DNA of 64,000 bases from positions 62,001 through 126,000 of the forward strand of contig NZ_JPFU01000009.1 in assembly GCF_000722695.1 (NCBI RefSeq). Direction: 5' to 3'. Origin of the DNA: Streptococcus mitis (GTDB lineage Bacteria; Bacillota; Bacilli; Lactobacillales; Streptococcaceae). Each line of letters opens with the position of its first letter. Position 1 is the stretch's first letter. The notes under the pieces were generated by a model that worked only from the letters and a program-made list of their open reading frames with translations, had not been told where the DNA came from and ran no database searches. Shown one piece after another: positions 53,858 through 62,797 of this stretch. A program made the translations under genes and the position numbers.

Positions 53858-54790
53858 ATGAAAATACTAAAACAATGTAGTCTGGCCTTCCTTAGTTTCA
53901 TTCTTTTGTTTTTACTAGCTACATTCATCTTTCACCGTATCAGTTTGGAAAAGGAACAAGCCTCACTGACACCTATAGGACAACAAGTTCTCGTAAATGG
54001 ACATCAAATAAATGTTTACGTTGAAGGGGATGGTCCTGAGACTATAGTAGTTCTCTCAGGTGCTGGTATTGCTTCTCCTATATTGGACTTTAAAGAAGTA
54101 TCGGAATCCTTATCGAAACGGTATAAGGTAGTCATCGTGGAGCGAGCAGGGTATGGTTATAGTGATGATAGCAATCATTCAAGAGATGTGATGGAGGTTT
54201 TGTCTGAGACGCGTCAAGCTCTTTCACAAGCAAATGTCAAAGGTCCTTTTATCATTTTGTCTCATTCCATGGCTAGTCTTGAGAGTTTAGCTTGGCAGGA
54301 AAAATATCCTGATGAAGTGAAAGACCTGGTTGGGTTAGATTGGGCATTGCCAGCTAGTTATGAGAATTTAAAGCAAAATCAGGCCTTAATTACTGTGGCA
54401 TTTTGGAGCAGCAAGATTGGCTTATTACGCTACTTCCCTGAGTCCTTTTATATAAAAAATCCAACTCTGATCGAAAGTGAACGGAAACAATATAAACTTC
54501 TAGCTTATAAGCAGTTGATGTCACAAGCCATGCTTCATGAATCCCAAACGGTAAAGGAAAATGCCAAGAAAGTTTCCTCAAACATTAATCCGAAAATTCC
54601 CATCTTACTACTGGTGTCTAACGGTCAAGGAACTAGTTTTAGCCAATCAGAATGGCAGTATTTTTCAGAGAAATTTGCTAGTGAACAGTCTAATGTGAAA
54701 GTCATCTATATGGATGTACCACACGACCTTTATCATTATCAAAATCATGAGGTTGTTTCTCGTATTGAAGATTTTTTAAAGAGTAATTGA
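53858..54790 (+). CDS. Membrane-anchored alpha/beta hydrolase
   Basis: About 310 residues. An N-terminal membrane helix (LAFLSFILLFLLATFIF) puts the catalytic domain outside. The oxyanion segment is LSGAGIASPILDF, the nucleophile elbow is LSHSMASLES (Ser-His-Ser-Met-Ala instead of GxSxG), and a late DVPHDLYHY carries the probable catalytic His. The substrate is unknown. ATG at 53858 is chosen over an upstream TTG because the promoter -10 lies between them. A terminator of the same CCCATTGGG type as fba follows. Confidence 0.78.
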   Translation: MKILKQCSLAFLSFILLFLLATFIFHRISLEKEQASLTPIGQQVLVNGHQINVYVEGDGPETIVVLSGAGIASPILDFKEVSESLSKRYKVVIVERAGYGYSDDSNHSRDVMEVLSETRQALSQANVKGPFIILSHSMASLESLAWQEKYPDEVKDLVGLDWALPASYENLKQNQALITVAFWSSKIGLLRYFPESFYIKNPTLIESERKQYKLLAYKQLMSQAMLHESQTVKENAKKVSSNINPKIPILLLVSNGQGTSFSQSEWQYFSEKFASEQSNVKVIYMDVPHDLYHYQNHEVVSRIEDFLKSN

Positions 54791-54892
54791 GGGGTTAGAA
54801 ATCATTTTAGACTGATGACAATCATTAAATACTGAAGGATTAACAGTAGAATCGTGAGTTTTTTCGATTAAAAAAATTCTTTTTCTCAGCCA

Positions 54893-54919
54893 CCAGCCTA
54901 CCCATTGGGTGGTTTTTTT
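54893..54919 (+). terminator. Terminator after the hydrolase gene
   Basis: CCACC...GGGTGG with a central ACCCATTGGGT hairpin and a T7 run. It shares the CCCATTGGGTGG core with the two terminators at 52655 and 53752. Confidence 0.8.
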
Positions 54920-55002
54920 GGCGTTTTAAGGAGACTATTAAACCAGAATATGGGATTAAAACTATCATTTTATGAGAGAAATCTTTAATTTCATAAACTT
55001 TA

Positions 55003-55016
55003 GGCAAACGCTTGCA
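55003..55016 (+). promoter_or_regulatory. cre-like site overlapping the ABC operon -35
   Basis: GGCAAACGCTTGCA (TGCAAGCGTTTGCC on the other strand) is an almost perfect palindrome close to the CcpA cre consensus and overlaps the -35 of the promoter at 55012. Carbon-catabolite control is inferred. Confidence 0.4.
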
Positions 55017-55040
55017 TTCTAATTTTTATTGGATTATAAT
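55012..55040 (+). promoter_or_regulatory. Promoter of the ABC-2 exporter operon
   Basis: TTGCAT, 17-nt spacer, TATAAT, followed by a leader of about 110 nt. It lies in the 365-bp gap after the hydrolase gene, which otherwise shows only the terminator. Confidence 0.75.
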
Positions 55041-55155
55041 AGGTTGGTATAAAGCCTTTTGTAGTAATAAAATGTAGAAGGTGTAGAAAGTAAGGATTTA
55101 GAATATTTGTAGTCAAAAATACAATGTTGCTATTCCTTACCATAGGGAGATAGAT

Positions 55156-56148
55156 ATGGCAATGATAGAAGTGGAACATCTTCAGAAAAATTTTGTGAAG
55201 ACTGTTAAGGAACCGGGTTTGAAGGGGGCTTTACGCTCTTTTATTCATCCTGAAAAGCAGACCTTTGAAGCGGTCAAGAATTTGACTTTTGAGGTACCAA
55301 AGGGGCAGATTTTAGGTTTTATTGGGGCAAATGGTGCTGGGAAGTCGACAACCATTAAAATGCTGACTGGGATTTTGAAACCAACATCTGGATTTTGTCG
55401 GATTAACGGCAAGATTCCGCAGGATAATCGCCAAGATTATGTCAAGGATATTGGGGTTGTTTTTGGACAACGTACCCAGCTATGGTGGGATTTGGCACTG
55501 CAAGAGACCTACACGGTCTTAAAAGAGATTTACGATGTGCCAGATTCGCTCTTCCATAAGCGCATGGATTTTTTGAATGAAGTCTTGGATTTGAAGGACT
55601 TTATCAAGGATCCCGTACGAACTCTTTCACTGGGACAACGGATGCGGGCGGACATTGCAGCTTCCTTGCTCCACAATCCCAAGGTTCTCTTTTTAGATGA
55701 GCCGACCATTGGTTTGGACGTTTCGGTCAAGGATAATATTCGTCGGGCTATTACTCAGATCAATCAGGAGGAAGAGACGACCATTCTCTTGACCACCCAT
55801 GACTTAAGTGATATTGAGCAACTATGTGATCGGATTTTTATGATTGATAAGGGGCAAGAGATTTTTGATGGAACGGTTAGCCAGCTTAAGGATACATTTG
55901 GCAAGATGAAGACGCTCTCCTTTGAACTGCTACCAGATCAAAGTCATCTCGTCTCTCACTATGAAGGTCTGCCTGATATGATTATTGATAGACAGGGGAA
56001 TAGCCTCAACATTGAATTCGATAGTTCACGCTACCAGTCAGCTGACATTATCAAGCAAACTCTGTCTGATTTTGAAATCCGCGATTTGAAGATGGTGGAT
56101 ACGGATATTGAGGATATTATCCGCCGCTTCTATCGAAAGGAGCTCTAA
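55156..56148 (+). CDS. ABC-2 type exporter, ATP-binding protein
   Basis: 330 residues. Walker A GANGAGKST, signature LSLGQRMRADIAASLL, Walker B VLFLDEPTIGLD and switch TTHD, then a roughly 80-residue C-terminal extension as in the drug-resistance (DrrA-like) subfamily. It energises export by the two membrane proteins encoded next. Ribosome site AGGGAG. The GVVFGQRTQLWWDLALQET Q-loop is typical of ATPases paired with DUF990-type permeases. The substrate is unknown. Confidence 0.9.
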   Translation: MAMIEVEHLQKNFVKTVKEPGLKGALRSFIHPEKQTFEAVKNLTFEVPKGQILGFIGANGAGKSTTIKMLTGILKPTSGFCRINGKIPQDNRQDYVKDIGVVFGQRTQLWWDLALQETYTVLKEIYDVPDSLFHKRMDFLNEVLDLKDFIKDPVRTLSLGQRMRADIAASLLHNPKVLFLDEPTIGLDVSVKDNIRRAITQINQEEETTILLTTHDLSDIEQLCDRIFMIDKGQEIFDGTVSQLKDTFGKMKTLSFELLPDQSHLVSHYEGLPDMIIDRQGNSLNIEFDSSRYQSADIIKQTLSDFEIRDLKMVDTDIEDIIRRFYRKEL

Positions 56149-56149
56149 G

Positions 56150-56968
56150 ATGGTCAAATTGTGGAGACGTTATAAACCCTTTATCAATGCAGGTGTTCAG
56201 GAGTTGATTACCTATCGAGTCAACTTTATTCTTTATCGAATCGGCGATGTTATGGGGGCTTTTGTAGCCTTTTATCTCTGGAAGGCAGTCTTTGATTCCT
56301 CACAGGATTCTTTGATTCAGGGATTCAGTATGGCAGATATCACCCTCTACATCATCATGAGTTTTGTGACAAATCTTCTGACTAGATCAGATTCGTCCTT
56401 TATGATTGGGGAGGAGGTTAAGGATGGTTCCATTATCATGCGATTGTTGAGACCAGTGCATTTTGCGGCATCTTACCTTTTTACAGAGCTTGGCTCCAAG
56501 TGGTTGATTTTTATCTCTGTTGGCCTTCCATTTTTAAGTGTCATTGTGTTGATGAAAATCTTATCTGGGCAAGGGATTGTAGAAGTGCTGGGATTAACTG
56601 TCCTTTATCTTTTTAGCTTAACGCTGGCCTATCTGATTAACTTTTTCTTTAATATCTGCTTTGGATTTTCTGCCTTTGTGTTTAAAAATCTTTGGGGTTC
56701 CAATCTACTCAAGACTTCAATAGTGGCCTTTATGTCTGGAAGTTTGATTCCCTTGACTTTCTTTCCAAAGGTTGTTTCAGATATTCTGTCCTTACTGCCT
56801 TTTTCATCCTTGATTTATACTCCGGTTATGATCATTGTTGGGAAATACGATGCCAATCAGATGCTTCAAGCACTCGCTTTGCAGTTTTTCTGGCTCTTAG
56901 TGATGGTGGGGGTGTCTCAGTTGATTTGGAAACGGGTCCAGTCCTTTATCACCATTCAAGGAGGTTAG
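56150..56968 (+). CDS. ABC-2 family permease, first subunit
   Basis: About 272 residues with six membrane helices (for example ITLYIIMSFVTNLL, WLIFISVGLPFLSVIVLM, LQFFWLLVMVGVSQLIW). The EEVKDGSIIMRLLRPVHF loop is typical of the ABC-2_2/DUF990-like permeases. ATG at 56150 has AAGGAG in the end of the ATPase gene and starts one base after its stop; longer frames from 56108 lie inside that gene. It forms a heterodimer with the next product. Confidence 0.85.
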   Translation: MVKLWRRYKPFINAGVQELITYRVNFILYRIGDVMGAFVAFYLWKAVFDSSQDSLIQGFSMADITLYIIMSFVTNLLTRSDSSFMIGEEVKDGSIIMRLLRPVHFAASYLFTELGSKWLIFISVGLPFLSVIVLMKILSGQGIVEVLGLTVLYLFSLTLAYLINFFFNICFGFSAFVFKNLWGSNLLKTSIVAFMSGSLIPLTFFPKVVSDILSLLPFSSLIYTPVMIIVGKYDANQMLQALALQFFWLLVMVGVSQLIWKRVQSFITIQGG

Positions 56969-56969
56969 T

Positions 56970-57755
56970 ATGAAAAAATATCAGCGCATGCATCTGATTT
57001 TTATCAGACAATATATCAAGCAAATCATGGAGTACAAGGTTGATTTTGTGGTGGGGGTTTTAGGAGTCTTTTTGACTCAAGGTTTGAACCTCTTGTTTCT
57101 TAATGTCATCTTTCAACATATTCCATCCCTAGAAGGTTGGACCTTTCAAGAGATTGCCTTTATCTATGGTTTTTCTTTGATTCCTAAGGGACTGGACCAT
57201 CTCTTTTTTGACAATCTCTGGGCACTAGGGCAACGCCTAGTCCGAAAAGGGGAGTTTGACAAGTATCTGACTCGTCCCATCAATCCTCTCTTTCACATCC
57301 TAGTTGAGACCTTTCAGATTGATGCCTTGGGAGAACTCTTGGTAGGTGGTATTTTACTGGGAACAACAGTGACCAGCATTGCTTGGACTCTTCCAAAATT
57401 CCTGCTTTTCCTAGTCTGTATTCCTTTTGCGATCTTGATCTACACTTCCTTGAAAATAGCGACAGCCAGTGTTGCTTTTTGGACCAAGCAGTCAGGAGCA
57501 ATGATTTACATTTTCTATATGTTTAATGATTTTGCTAAGTACCCCATTTCCATTTACAATTCGCTTCTTCGTTGGTTGATTAGCTTCATCGTGCCTTTTG
57601 CCTTTACGGCCTACTATCCTGCCAGCTATTTCTTGCAGGATAAGGATGTCTTCTTTAACATAGGAGGTTTGATGTTGATTTCCCTTGTTTTCTTTGTCAT
57701 TTCCCTTAAACTTTGGGATAGGGGCTTAGATGCCTACGAAAGTGCGGGTTCATAA
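56970..57755 (+). CDS. ABC-2 family permease, second subunit (DUF990)
   Basis: 261 residues, about six membrane helices, with the DUF990 signature FYGF-like IYGFSLIPKGLDHLFFDNLWALGQRLVRKGEFDKYLTRPINPLFHILVE. It starts one base after the first permease with ribosome site AAGGAGG. The three genes make one exporter operon ended by a terminator. A cargo gene is not present in the operon. Confidence 0.87.
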   Translation: MKKYQRMHLIFIRQYIKQIMEYKVDFVVGVLGVFLTQGLNLLFLNVIFQHIPSLEGWTFQEIAFIYGFSLIPKGLDHLFFDNLWALGQRLVRKGEFDKYLTRPINPLFHILVETFQIDALGELLVGGILLGTTVTSIAWTLPKFLLFLVCIPFAILIYTSLKIATASVAFWTKQSGAMIYIFYMFNDFAKYPISIYNSLLRWLISFIVPFAFTAYYPASYFLQDKDVFFNIGGLMLISLVFFVISLKLWDRGLDAYESAGS

Positions 57756-57769
57756 ATAATAGAATATTA

Positions 57770-57796
57770 AAGCCTTGTCTCAGGACAGGCTTTTTC
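57770..57796 (+). terminator. Terminator of the ABC-2 operon
   Basis: AGCCTTGTC / GACAGGCT hairpin with a TCAG loop and TTTTT run. Confidence 0.85.
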
Positions 57797-57815
57797 TAAT
57801 AGAGATGAAAATATC

Positions 57816-57843
57816 TTAACATCTATTCTCAGAGTGCTATACT
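57816..57843 (+). promoter_or_regulatory. tRNA-Thr promoter
   Basis: TTAACA, 16-nt spacer, TGC-extended TATACT, 12 nt before the tRNA. Confidence 0.65.
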
Positions 57844-57855
57844 GTAAGTGTAATC

Positions 57856-57928
57856 GCCGATTTAGCTCAGTTGGTAGAGCAAGGCACTCGTAAAGCCTAG
57901 GTCACAGGTTCGATCCCTGCAATCGGCA
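57856..57928 (+). tRNA. tRNA-Thr(CGT)
   Basis: 73 nt. 7-bp acceptor GCCGATT / AATCGGC, D-arm AGCTCAGTTGGTAGAGC, anticodon loop CTCGTAA with anticodon CGT, T-arm ACAGGTTCGATCCCTGC. The anticodon stem has an A-A mismatch at its loop-closing pair. CCA is not encoded. Confidence 0.94.
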
Positions 57929-58016
57929 AAGTGAAGAAGCTCATTAGGGCTTCTTTTCTTTTATCTTAACGATTTAACCACTTAGATCGTAATATAGACC
58001 AGATAGGCAAAAGACC

Positions 58017-58045
58017 TTGTTCTTGGAACTACCCTCTGCTATAAT
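58017..58045 (+). promoter_or_regulatory. Promoter of the small membrane protein gene
   Basis: TTGTTC, 17-nt spacer, TGC-extended TATAAT, giving a leader of about 67 nt. It sits in the 363-bp gap with the tRNA-Thr gene and its GAAGC/GCTTC hairpin. Confidence 0.75.
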
Positions 58046-58118
58046 GATTTTTGTAAGGGACGTGAGGTGTCAATATCAAATAACTCAAGTTCCTAAAAAA
58101 GAAATTGGAGATAAAGAA

Positions 58119-58427
58119 ATGAAAAAATTATTGGGAATTGTATTTTTACTAGCAGCAGCGACAGTATTGTATTTTGGTTCTGTAGGCTGGCCAAGTTTGG
58201 ATGTCAACCTATGGTCACTGATTCCGGTAGGGTTGTTCATCTTTTTCACTCTAGAGAATCTTTTGAAAAAGGATTACAAGGCTAGTCTGATGTGTTTGAT
58301 TATCGCCTTTATTATTGCGAATGCAATTTTGGATCTGTTGCCAATTTCAAGTGGCTTGGTAATTGGAGCAGGTGTGCTAGCTTGTGTAGGTATTGGTTAC
58401 CTATTTCTTGATAAAGAGAGTAAATAG
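58119..58427 (+). CDS. Small integral membrane protein (LiaI/LiaF-like membrane region)
   Basis: 102 residues with four hydrophobic segments in two pairs (LGIVFLLAAATVLYFGSVGW; LIPVGLFIFFTLENLL; LIIAFIIANAILDLL; LVIGAGVLACVGIGYLFL). The pattern resembles the LiaI-LiaF-like membrane domain found in small envelope-stress proteins, but the family call is tentative. ATG at 58119 has TTGGAG upstream; the frame is open further back to 58017, but that part overlaps the promoter. It has its own strong promoter and a shared convergent terminator. Confidence 0.7.
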   Translation: MKKLLGIVFLLAAATVLYFGSVGWPSLDVNLWSLIPVGLFIFFTLENLLKKDYKASLMCLIIAFIIANAILDLLPISSGLVIGAGVLACVGIGYLFLDKESK

Positions 58428-58450
58428 AAATTATTGAAAAATAGATAAAG

Positions 58451-58497
58451 AAAAAACACTTCAACCACTGTATTTTAGTTTGATTGAGGTGTTTTTG
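58451..58497. terminator. Bidirectional terminator between convergent membrane-protein genes
   Basis: AAAAACACTTCAA / TTGAGGTGTTTTT stem with A and T runs on both sides. Confidence 0.8.
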
Positions 58498-58508
58498 ATT
58501 TCATTTTT

Positions 58509-58862
58509 TTATTTCTGAGCCATTAATTCAACAATCATCTCGATATACATGACAAGGGTCAATAAGAATCCTGCACGCCAGAAGAATTTGATGAATTTAG
58601 GATAGTAAAAGCTACGTTTTTTCAAAAGAAAGAAAAAAACGAGGATAATGGCTAGGAGTGAGAGGGCTAGTCCCAGTCTAGGGAGAAAATTATGGGTAAA
58701 GGTTTTAGCTGTGATCAGGTAATACTCAAATACCAAGACTGGAAAAGCCAGATCCGCAAAGTTGCGTCCTAGTTTTTTTAATCTAAAAAGTTTGGTTATG
58801 ATAATGCAGACGACTAAAGTCAGTATCAATAACAAAATAGATGCTAATTTCATTAAAATCAT
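58509..58862 (-). CDS. DUF3397 family membrane protein
   Basis: About 117 residues, four membrane helices, with the DUF3397 pattern KLGRNFADLAFPVLVFEYYLI...HNFLPRLGLALSLLAI. The function is unknown; the family is common in streptococci and lactobacilli. Three Met codons open the frame (58868, 58862, 58853). A -10 hexamer TACAAT directly abuts the first, so the second ATG, six bases after the -10, is the more likely start of a leaderless message. Confidence 0.75.
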   Translation of the reverse strand: MILMKLASILLLILTLVVCIIITKLFRLKKLGRNFADLAFPVLVFEYYLITAKTFTHNFLPRLGLALSLLAIILVFFFLLKKRSFYYPKFIKFFWRAGFLLTLVMYIEMIVELMAQK

Positions 58863-58868
58863 ATCCAT

Positions 58869-58877
58869 ATTGTATCA
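58869..58877 (-). promoter_or_regulatory. Extended -10 promoter of the DUF3397 gene, leaderless arrangement
   Basis: Minus strand TGATACAAT, immediately followed by ATGGAT and a second ATG six bases after the hexamer. Confidence 0.5.
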
Positions 58878-58962
58878 TAAAAAATGGCTAATGGAAATGA
58901 GAAACAGAGGAATTTATAGGAAAGTCAGGCTTTTGAGATTGTGGGTGTTTTTTGTTATAATG

Positions 58963-58971
58963 AAAGTTATG
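58963..58971 (+). promoter_or_regulatory. Extended -10 promoter of ytqA, leaderless arrangement
   Basis: TGT plus TATAAT, seven bases (GAAAGTT) before the ytqA ATG. Confidence 0.6.
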
Positions 58972-58978
58972 AAATCTT

Positions 58979-59916
58979 ATAATACCTTGAATGATTATTA
59001 TCGAAAACTCTTTGGAGAAAAGACCTTTAAAGTCCCTATTGATGCGGGATTTGACTGTCCCAATCGTGATGGAACTGTGGCTCATGGGGGCTGTACTTTT
59101 TGTACGGTTTCAGGTTCTGGAGATGCTATTGTAGCACCAGATGCGCCTATCCGTGAGCAATTTTATAAGGAAATTGATTTTATGCACCGCAAGTGGCCGG
59201 ATGTTCAGAAGTATCTGGTTTATTTTCAAAATTTTACCAACACCCATGAAAAGGTGGAAGTGATTCGAGAGCGCTATGAGCAGGCTATCAATGAGCCAGG
59301 TGTAGTAGGAATCAATATAGGAACACGGCCAGACTGTTTGCCAGATGAAACAATCGAATATTTGGCTGAGTTGTCGGAACGCATGCATGTGACGGTTGAA
59401 TTGGGCTTGCAGACTACTTATGAAACAACCTCTGATCTGATTAACCGCGCCCACTCCTATGAATTGTACGTGGAAACGGTTAAGCGTTTGAGAAAGTATC
59501 CCAAAATTGAGATTGTTTCCCATTTGATCAATGGTTTACCTGGTGAAACCCATGAGATGATGATTGAAAATGTCCGCCGCTGTGTCACGGATAACGATAT
59601 TCAAGGAATTAAACTGCACTTGCTTCACCTTATGACCAATACTCGTATGCAACGGGATTACCACGAAGGACACTTGCAGTTGATGAGTCAGGACGAATAT
59701 GTTAAGGTCATCTGTGACCAACTGGAAATCATTCCCAAGCATATCGTCATTCATCGAATCACGGGAGATGCACCTAGAGATATGCTGATTGGTCCTATGT
59801 GGAGCCTCAATAAATGGGAAGTGTTAAATGCTATTGAAACTGAGATGCGACGTCGTGGAAGTGTACAAGGATGTAAGGCTGTAAAACAGGAGTTTGAAAA
59901 TGAAAAGACCACTTGA
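58979..59916 (+). CDS. ytqA: TIGR01212-family radical SAM protein (YtqA/MnmL type)
   Basis: 312 residues. The radical SAM cluster cysteines are Cys30, Cys42 and Cys45 (DC...GGCTFC), a CX11CX2C spacing that is characteristic of this family instead of the usual CX3CX2C. Later LGLQTTYE, VSHLINGLPGET and HRITGDAPR segments are conserved. In Bacillus, YtqA (MnmL) and YtqB (MnmM) complete the mnm5s2U modification of tRNA wobble uridine. The next gene is the YtqB homologue and overlaps by 17 bases, supporting the same role. ATG at 58979; -10 is seven bases upstream. Confidence 0.87.
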
Positions 59917-60457
59917 GATGGCACATGATTTTTTGGCTGAAGTAGTGACAAAAGAGGATATCGTTGTGGATGCGACAATGGGAAATGGCCACGATACCCT
60001 TTTTTTAGCCAAGCTAGCCAAGCAAGTCTATGCCTTTGATATTCAGAAGCAAGCCTTGGAAAAAACCCAAGAGCGTTTGGACCAGGCTGGTTACACAAAT
60101 GCCCAGTTAATCTTGCAAGGCCATGAGACTCTGGACCAGTTTGTGACAGAAGCCAAGGCAGGGATTTTTAATCTGGGTTATCTGCCGTCGGCTGATAAGT
60201 CCGTCATTACCAAGCCTCAGACAACTATTGAAGCCTTAGACAAGCTGTGTCGTTTGCTTGTCAATGGTGGACGGATTGCCATTATGATCTACTATGGTCA
60301 TGAGGGAGGAGATATTGAGCGAGATGCTGTCTTGGATTTTGTTAGCTGGTTGAATCAACAAGAGTACACAGCTGCCATTTATCGAACTTTAAACCAAGTC
60401 AACAACCCACCATTTTTAGTGATGATTGAAAAATTAGAGAGATATAGACATGGATAA
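59900..60457 (+). CDS. mnmM: tRNA wobble-uridine methyltransferase, YtqB/MnmM family
   Basis: 185 residues. Class I SAM methyltransferase: motif I VVDATMGNGHDT, motif II AFDIQ, and the active-site LGYLPSADK and NNPPFLVMIEK regions. MnmM methylates nm5(s2)U to mnm5(s2)U in tRNAs of Gram-positive bacteria. ATG at 59900 has AGGAG within the end of ytqA; a TTG six bases upstream belongs to that site. It overlaps ytqA by 17 bases and the next gene by eight bases. Confidence 0.88.
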   Translation: MKRPLEMAHDFLAEVVTKEDIVVDATMGNGHDTLFLAKLAKQVYAFDIQKQALEKTQERLDQAGYTNAQLILQGHETLDQFVTEAKAGIFNLGYLPSADKSVITKPQTTIEALDKLCRLLVNGGRIAIMIYYGHEGGDIERDAVLDFVSWLNQQEYTAAIYRTLNQVNNPPFLVMIEKLERYRHG

Positions 60458-60704
60458 ACAATACCTACGTGAAAAGCTAGATGCCATGCGCCAGAATTTT
60501 GTTGAGTCAACAATCCACGAACGTGCAGTGGGTGTGTTAGACCAAGCGCATATGAGCAAAAAAATGCTTAAAATCAAGAAAAAATTAGTAGCTCTTGAAA
60601 TGGAACGGTGCCAGCGAAAAATTGAGCACAAAGATTGTTCCAAGATTGATCAAAAGATTAAAGAGCAGAAGGAGATATTTGAATCCTGTTGTAAAAAAGA
60701 TTAA
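60450..60704 (+). CDS. Small hypothetical protein, helical
   Basis: 84 residues, Lys/Glu-rich and probably helical (KKMLKIKKKLVALEMERCQRKIEHKDCSKIDQKIKEQKEIFESCCKKD), with four Cys in the C-terminal half. I do not recognise a family. It is part of the ytqA-mnmM transcript (8-base overlap upstream) and ends 11 bases before the antiporter gene. The uneven Cys spacing shows no clear metal site. Confidence 0.7.
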   Translation: MDKQYLREKLDAMRQNFVESTIHERAVGVLDQAHMSKKMLKIKKKLVALEMERCQRKIEHKDCSKIDQKIKEQKEIFESCCKKD

Positions 60705-60715
60705 GGAGGAAGTGC

Positions 60716-62770
60716 GTGGAATTACTGATTTACCTCATCCTATTTTTACTGGTTTTGATTGTCTCGAGTACAACCAATAAACTCCTGCCCTTTTTGCCTC
60801 TCCCTTTGGTGCAAATTCTTTTGGGAATCGTGATTGGTCTCTTTTTACCCAATACCGACTTTCACCTCAATACAGAGTTGTTTTTGGCCCTAGTTATCGG
60901 GCCCTTGCTTTTCCGAGAGTCGGAGGAAGCAGATATTACGGCTATTTTAAAACACTGGCGAATCATTGTTTATCTCATATTTCCAGTGATTTTCATCTCG
61001 ACCCTGAGTTTGGGTGGCTTGGCTCATCTTCTTTGGCTCAGCCTTCCCTTGGCAGCTTGCTTGGCTGTTGGGGCAGCCCTTGGCCCTACGGACTTGGTTG
61101 CCTTTGCCTCTCTTTCGGAGCGTTTTAGCTTTCCTAAGCGCGTGTCCAATATCCTTAAGGGTGAAGGACTCTTGAATGATGCTTCTGGCTTGGTGGCTTT
61201 TCAGGTGGCTTTGGCTGCTTGGACAACAGGAGCTTTTTCCCTTGGACAAGCTGGTAGTTCGCTTATCTTTTCAATCCTAGGCGGTTTTTTGATAGGCTTT
61301 GTAACAGCCATGACCAACCGTTTCCTCCATACCTTCTTGCTAAGTGTTCGCGCAACGGATATTGCCAGCGAGCTCCTTCTAGAATTGAGTTTGCCTCTAG
61401 TGACCTTCTTTCTAGCAGAAGAAGTTCACGTTTCAGGGATTATTGCTGTTGTAGTTGCTGGGATTTTGAAGGCAAGTCGCTTTAAGAAAATTACGCTCCT
61501 CGAAGCCCAAGTGGATACGGTGACCGAAACAGTCTGGCATACAGTGACCTTTATGCTCAACGGTTCTGTCTTTGTGATTTTGGGGATGGAGTTAGAAATG
61601 ATAGCAGAACCTATCTTGACCAATCCAATCTATAATCCCTTACTTTTATTGCTATCTCTTGTCGCCCTTACCTTTGTCCTCTTTGCTATTCGTTTTGTCA
61701 TGATCTATGGCTATTATGCCTATAGAACCAGACGACTCAAGAAAAAGTTAAATAAGTATATGAAGGACATGCTTCTTTTGACCTTCTCAGGTGTCAAGGG
61801 AACGGTGTCGATTGCTACGATCCTTCTGATACCAAGTAATCTAGAGCAGGAATATCCAATCTTACTTTTCCTTGTTGCAGGTGTGACGCTTGTCAGCTTT
61901 TTAACAGGTCTCGTGGTCTTACCTCATCTTTCTGATGAACAGGAAGAAAGTAAGGATTATCTCATGCATATCGCTATTTTAAATGAGGTTACTTTAGAGT
62001 TAGAAAAGGAACTTGAAACTCATAAGAATAAGCTCCCTCTCTATGCAGCCATTGACAATTACCATGGACGAATAGAGAATCTTATCTTGAGTCAAGAAAA
62101 TAAGGGGGCTCAAGAAGACTGGGAGACCTTGAAACTTCTCATCCTCAGTATTGAAAGTGATGGTCTGGAACAGGCCTACGAAGAAGGCAAGATGAGTGAG
62201 CGTGCCTATCGAGTCTACCAACGTTATCTGAAAAACATGGAACAAGGTATCAATCGTAAGTTTGCTTCACGAGTGACCTATTATTTCCTTGTTTCCTTGC
62301 GGATTTTACGTTTTCTCCTTCACGAAGTCTTTACCTTAGGCAAGACCTTCCGTAGTTGGAAAAATGAAGAATCACAGAAACTCAGAGCCCTTGACTATGA
62401 CCAAATTGCAGAGCTCTATCTAGAAAATACAGAGATGATTATCGAAAGTCTGGAGAATCTTAAAGGGGTTTATAAGAGTTCTTTAATCAGCTTCATGCAG
62501 GATTCTCGTCTCCGAGAAACAGCTATTATCACCAGTGGTGCCTTTGTCGAACGGGTTATCAATCGCGTCAAGCCCAACAATATCGATGAAATGCTGAGAG
62601 GCTATTATCTGGAGCGCAAGTTGATTTTCGAATACGAAGAAAAACGATTGATTACGACCAAGTATGCCAAGAAGTTACGACAAAATGTCAATAACTTAGA
62701 GAACTATTCCTTGAAGGAAGCTGCCAATACCCTGCCTTATGATATGATGGAATTGGTAAGAAGAAATTAA
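60716..62770 (+). CDS. Na+/H+ antiporter, CPA1 (NhaP/NhaK) family
   Basis: 684 residues. The N-terminal 390 residues hold about 12 membrane helices with CPA1 motifs: ALGPTDLVAFASL (ion-site TD), GEGLLNDASGLVAF (ND pair at the transport site) and the FSGVKGTVSIAT arginine-region equivalent. A cytoplasmic domain of about 290 residues follows (helical, LENLKGVYKSS...). It exports Na+ (or K+) in exchange for H+ for pH and salt control. The start is GTG at 60716, with AAGGAGG upstream. Last but one gene of the operon. Confidence 0.88.
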   Translation: MELLIYLILFLLVLIVSSTTNKLLPFLPLPLVQILLGIVIGLFLPNTDFHLNTELFLALVIGPLLFRESEEADITAILKHWRIIVYLIFPVIFISTLSLGGLAHLLWLSLPLAACLAVGAALGPTDLVAFASLSERFSFPKRVSNILKGEGLLNDASGLVAFQVALAAWTTGAFSLGQAGSSLIFSILGGFLIGFVTAMTNRFLHTFLLSVRATDIASELLLELSLPLVTFFLAEEVHVSGIIAVVVAGILKASRFKKITLLEAQVDTVTETVWHTVTFMLNGSVFVILGMELEMIAEPILTNPIYNPLLLLLSLVALTFVLFAIRFVMIYGYYAYRTRRLKKKLNKYMKDMLLLTFSGVKGTVSIATILLIPSNLEQEYPILLFLVAGVTLVSFLTGLVVLPHLSDEQEESKDYLMHIAILNEVTLELEKELETHKNKLPLYAAIDNYHGRIENLILSQENKGAQEDWETLKLLILSIESDGLEQAYEEGKMSERAYRVYQRYLKNMEQGINRKFASRVTYYFLVSLRILRFLLHEVFTLGKTFRSWKNEESQKLRALDYDQIAELYLENTEMIIESLENLKGVYKSSLISFMQDSRLRETAIITSGAFVERVINRVKPNNIDEMLRGYYLERKLIFEYEEKRLITTKYAKKLRQNVNNLENYSLKEAANTLPYDMMELVRRN

Positions 62771-62797
62771 TCAAAATTGTAAGTGAAGGAGTGTGAC

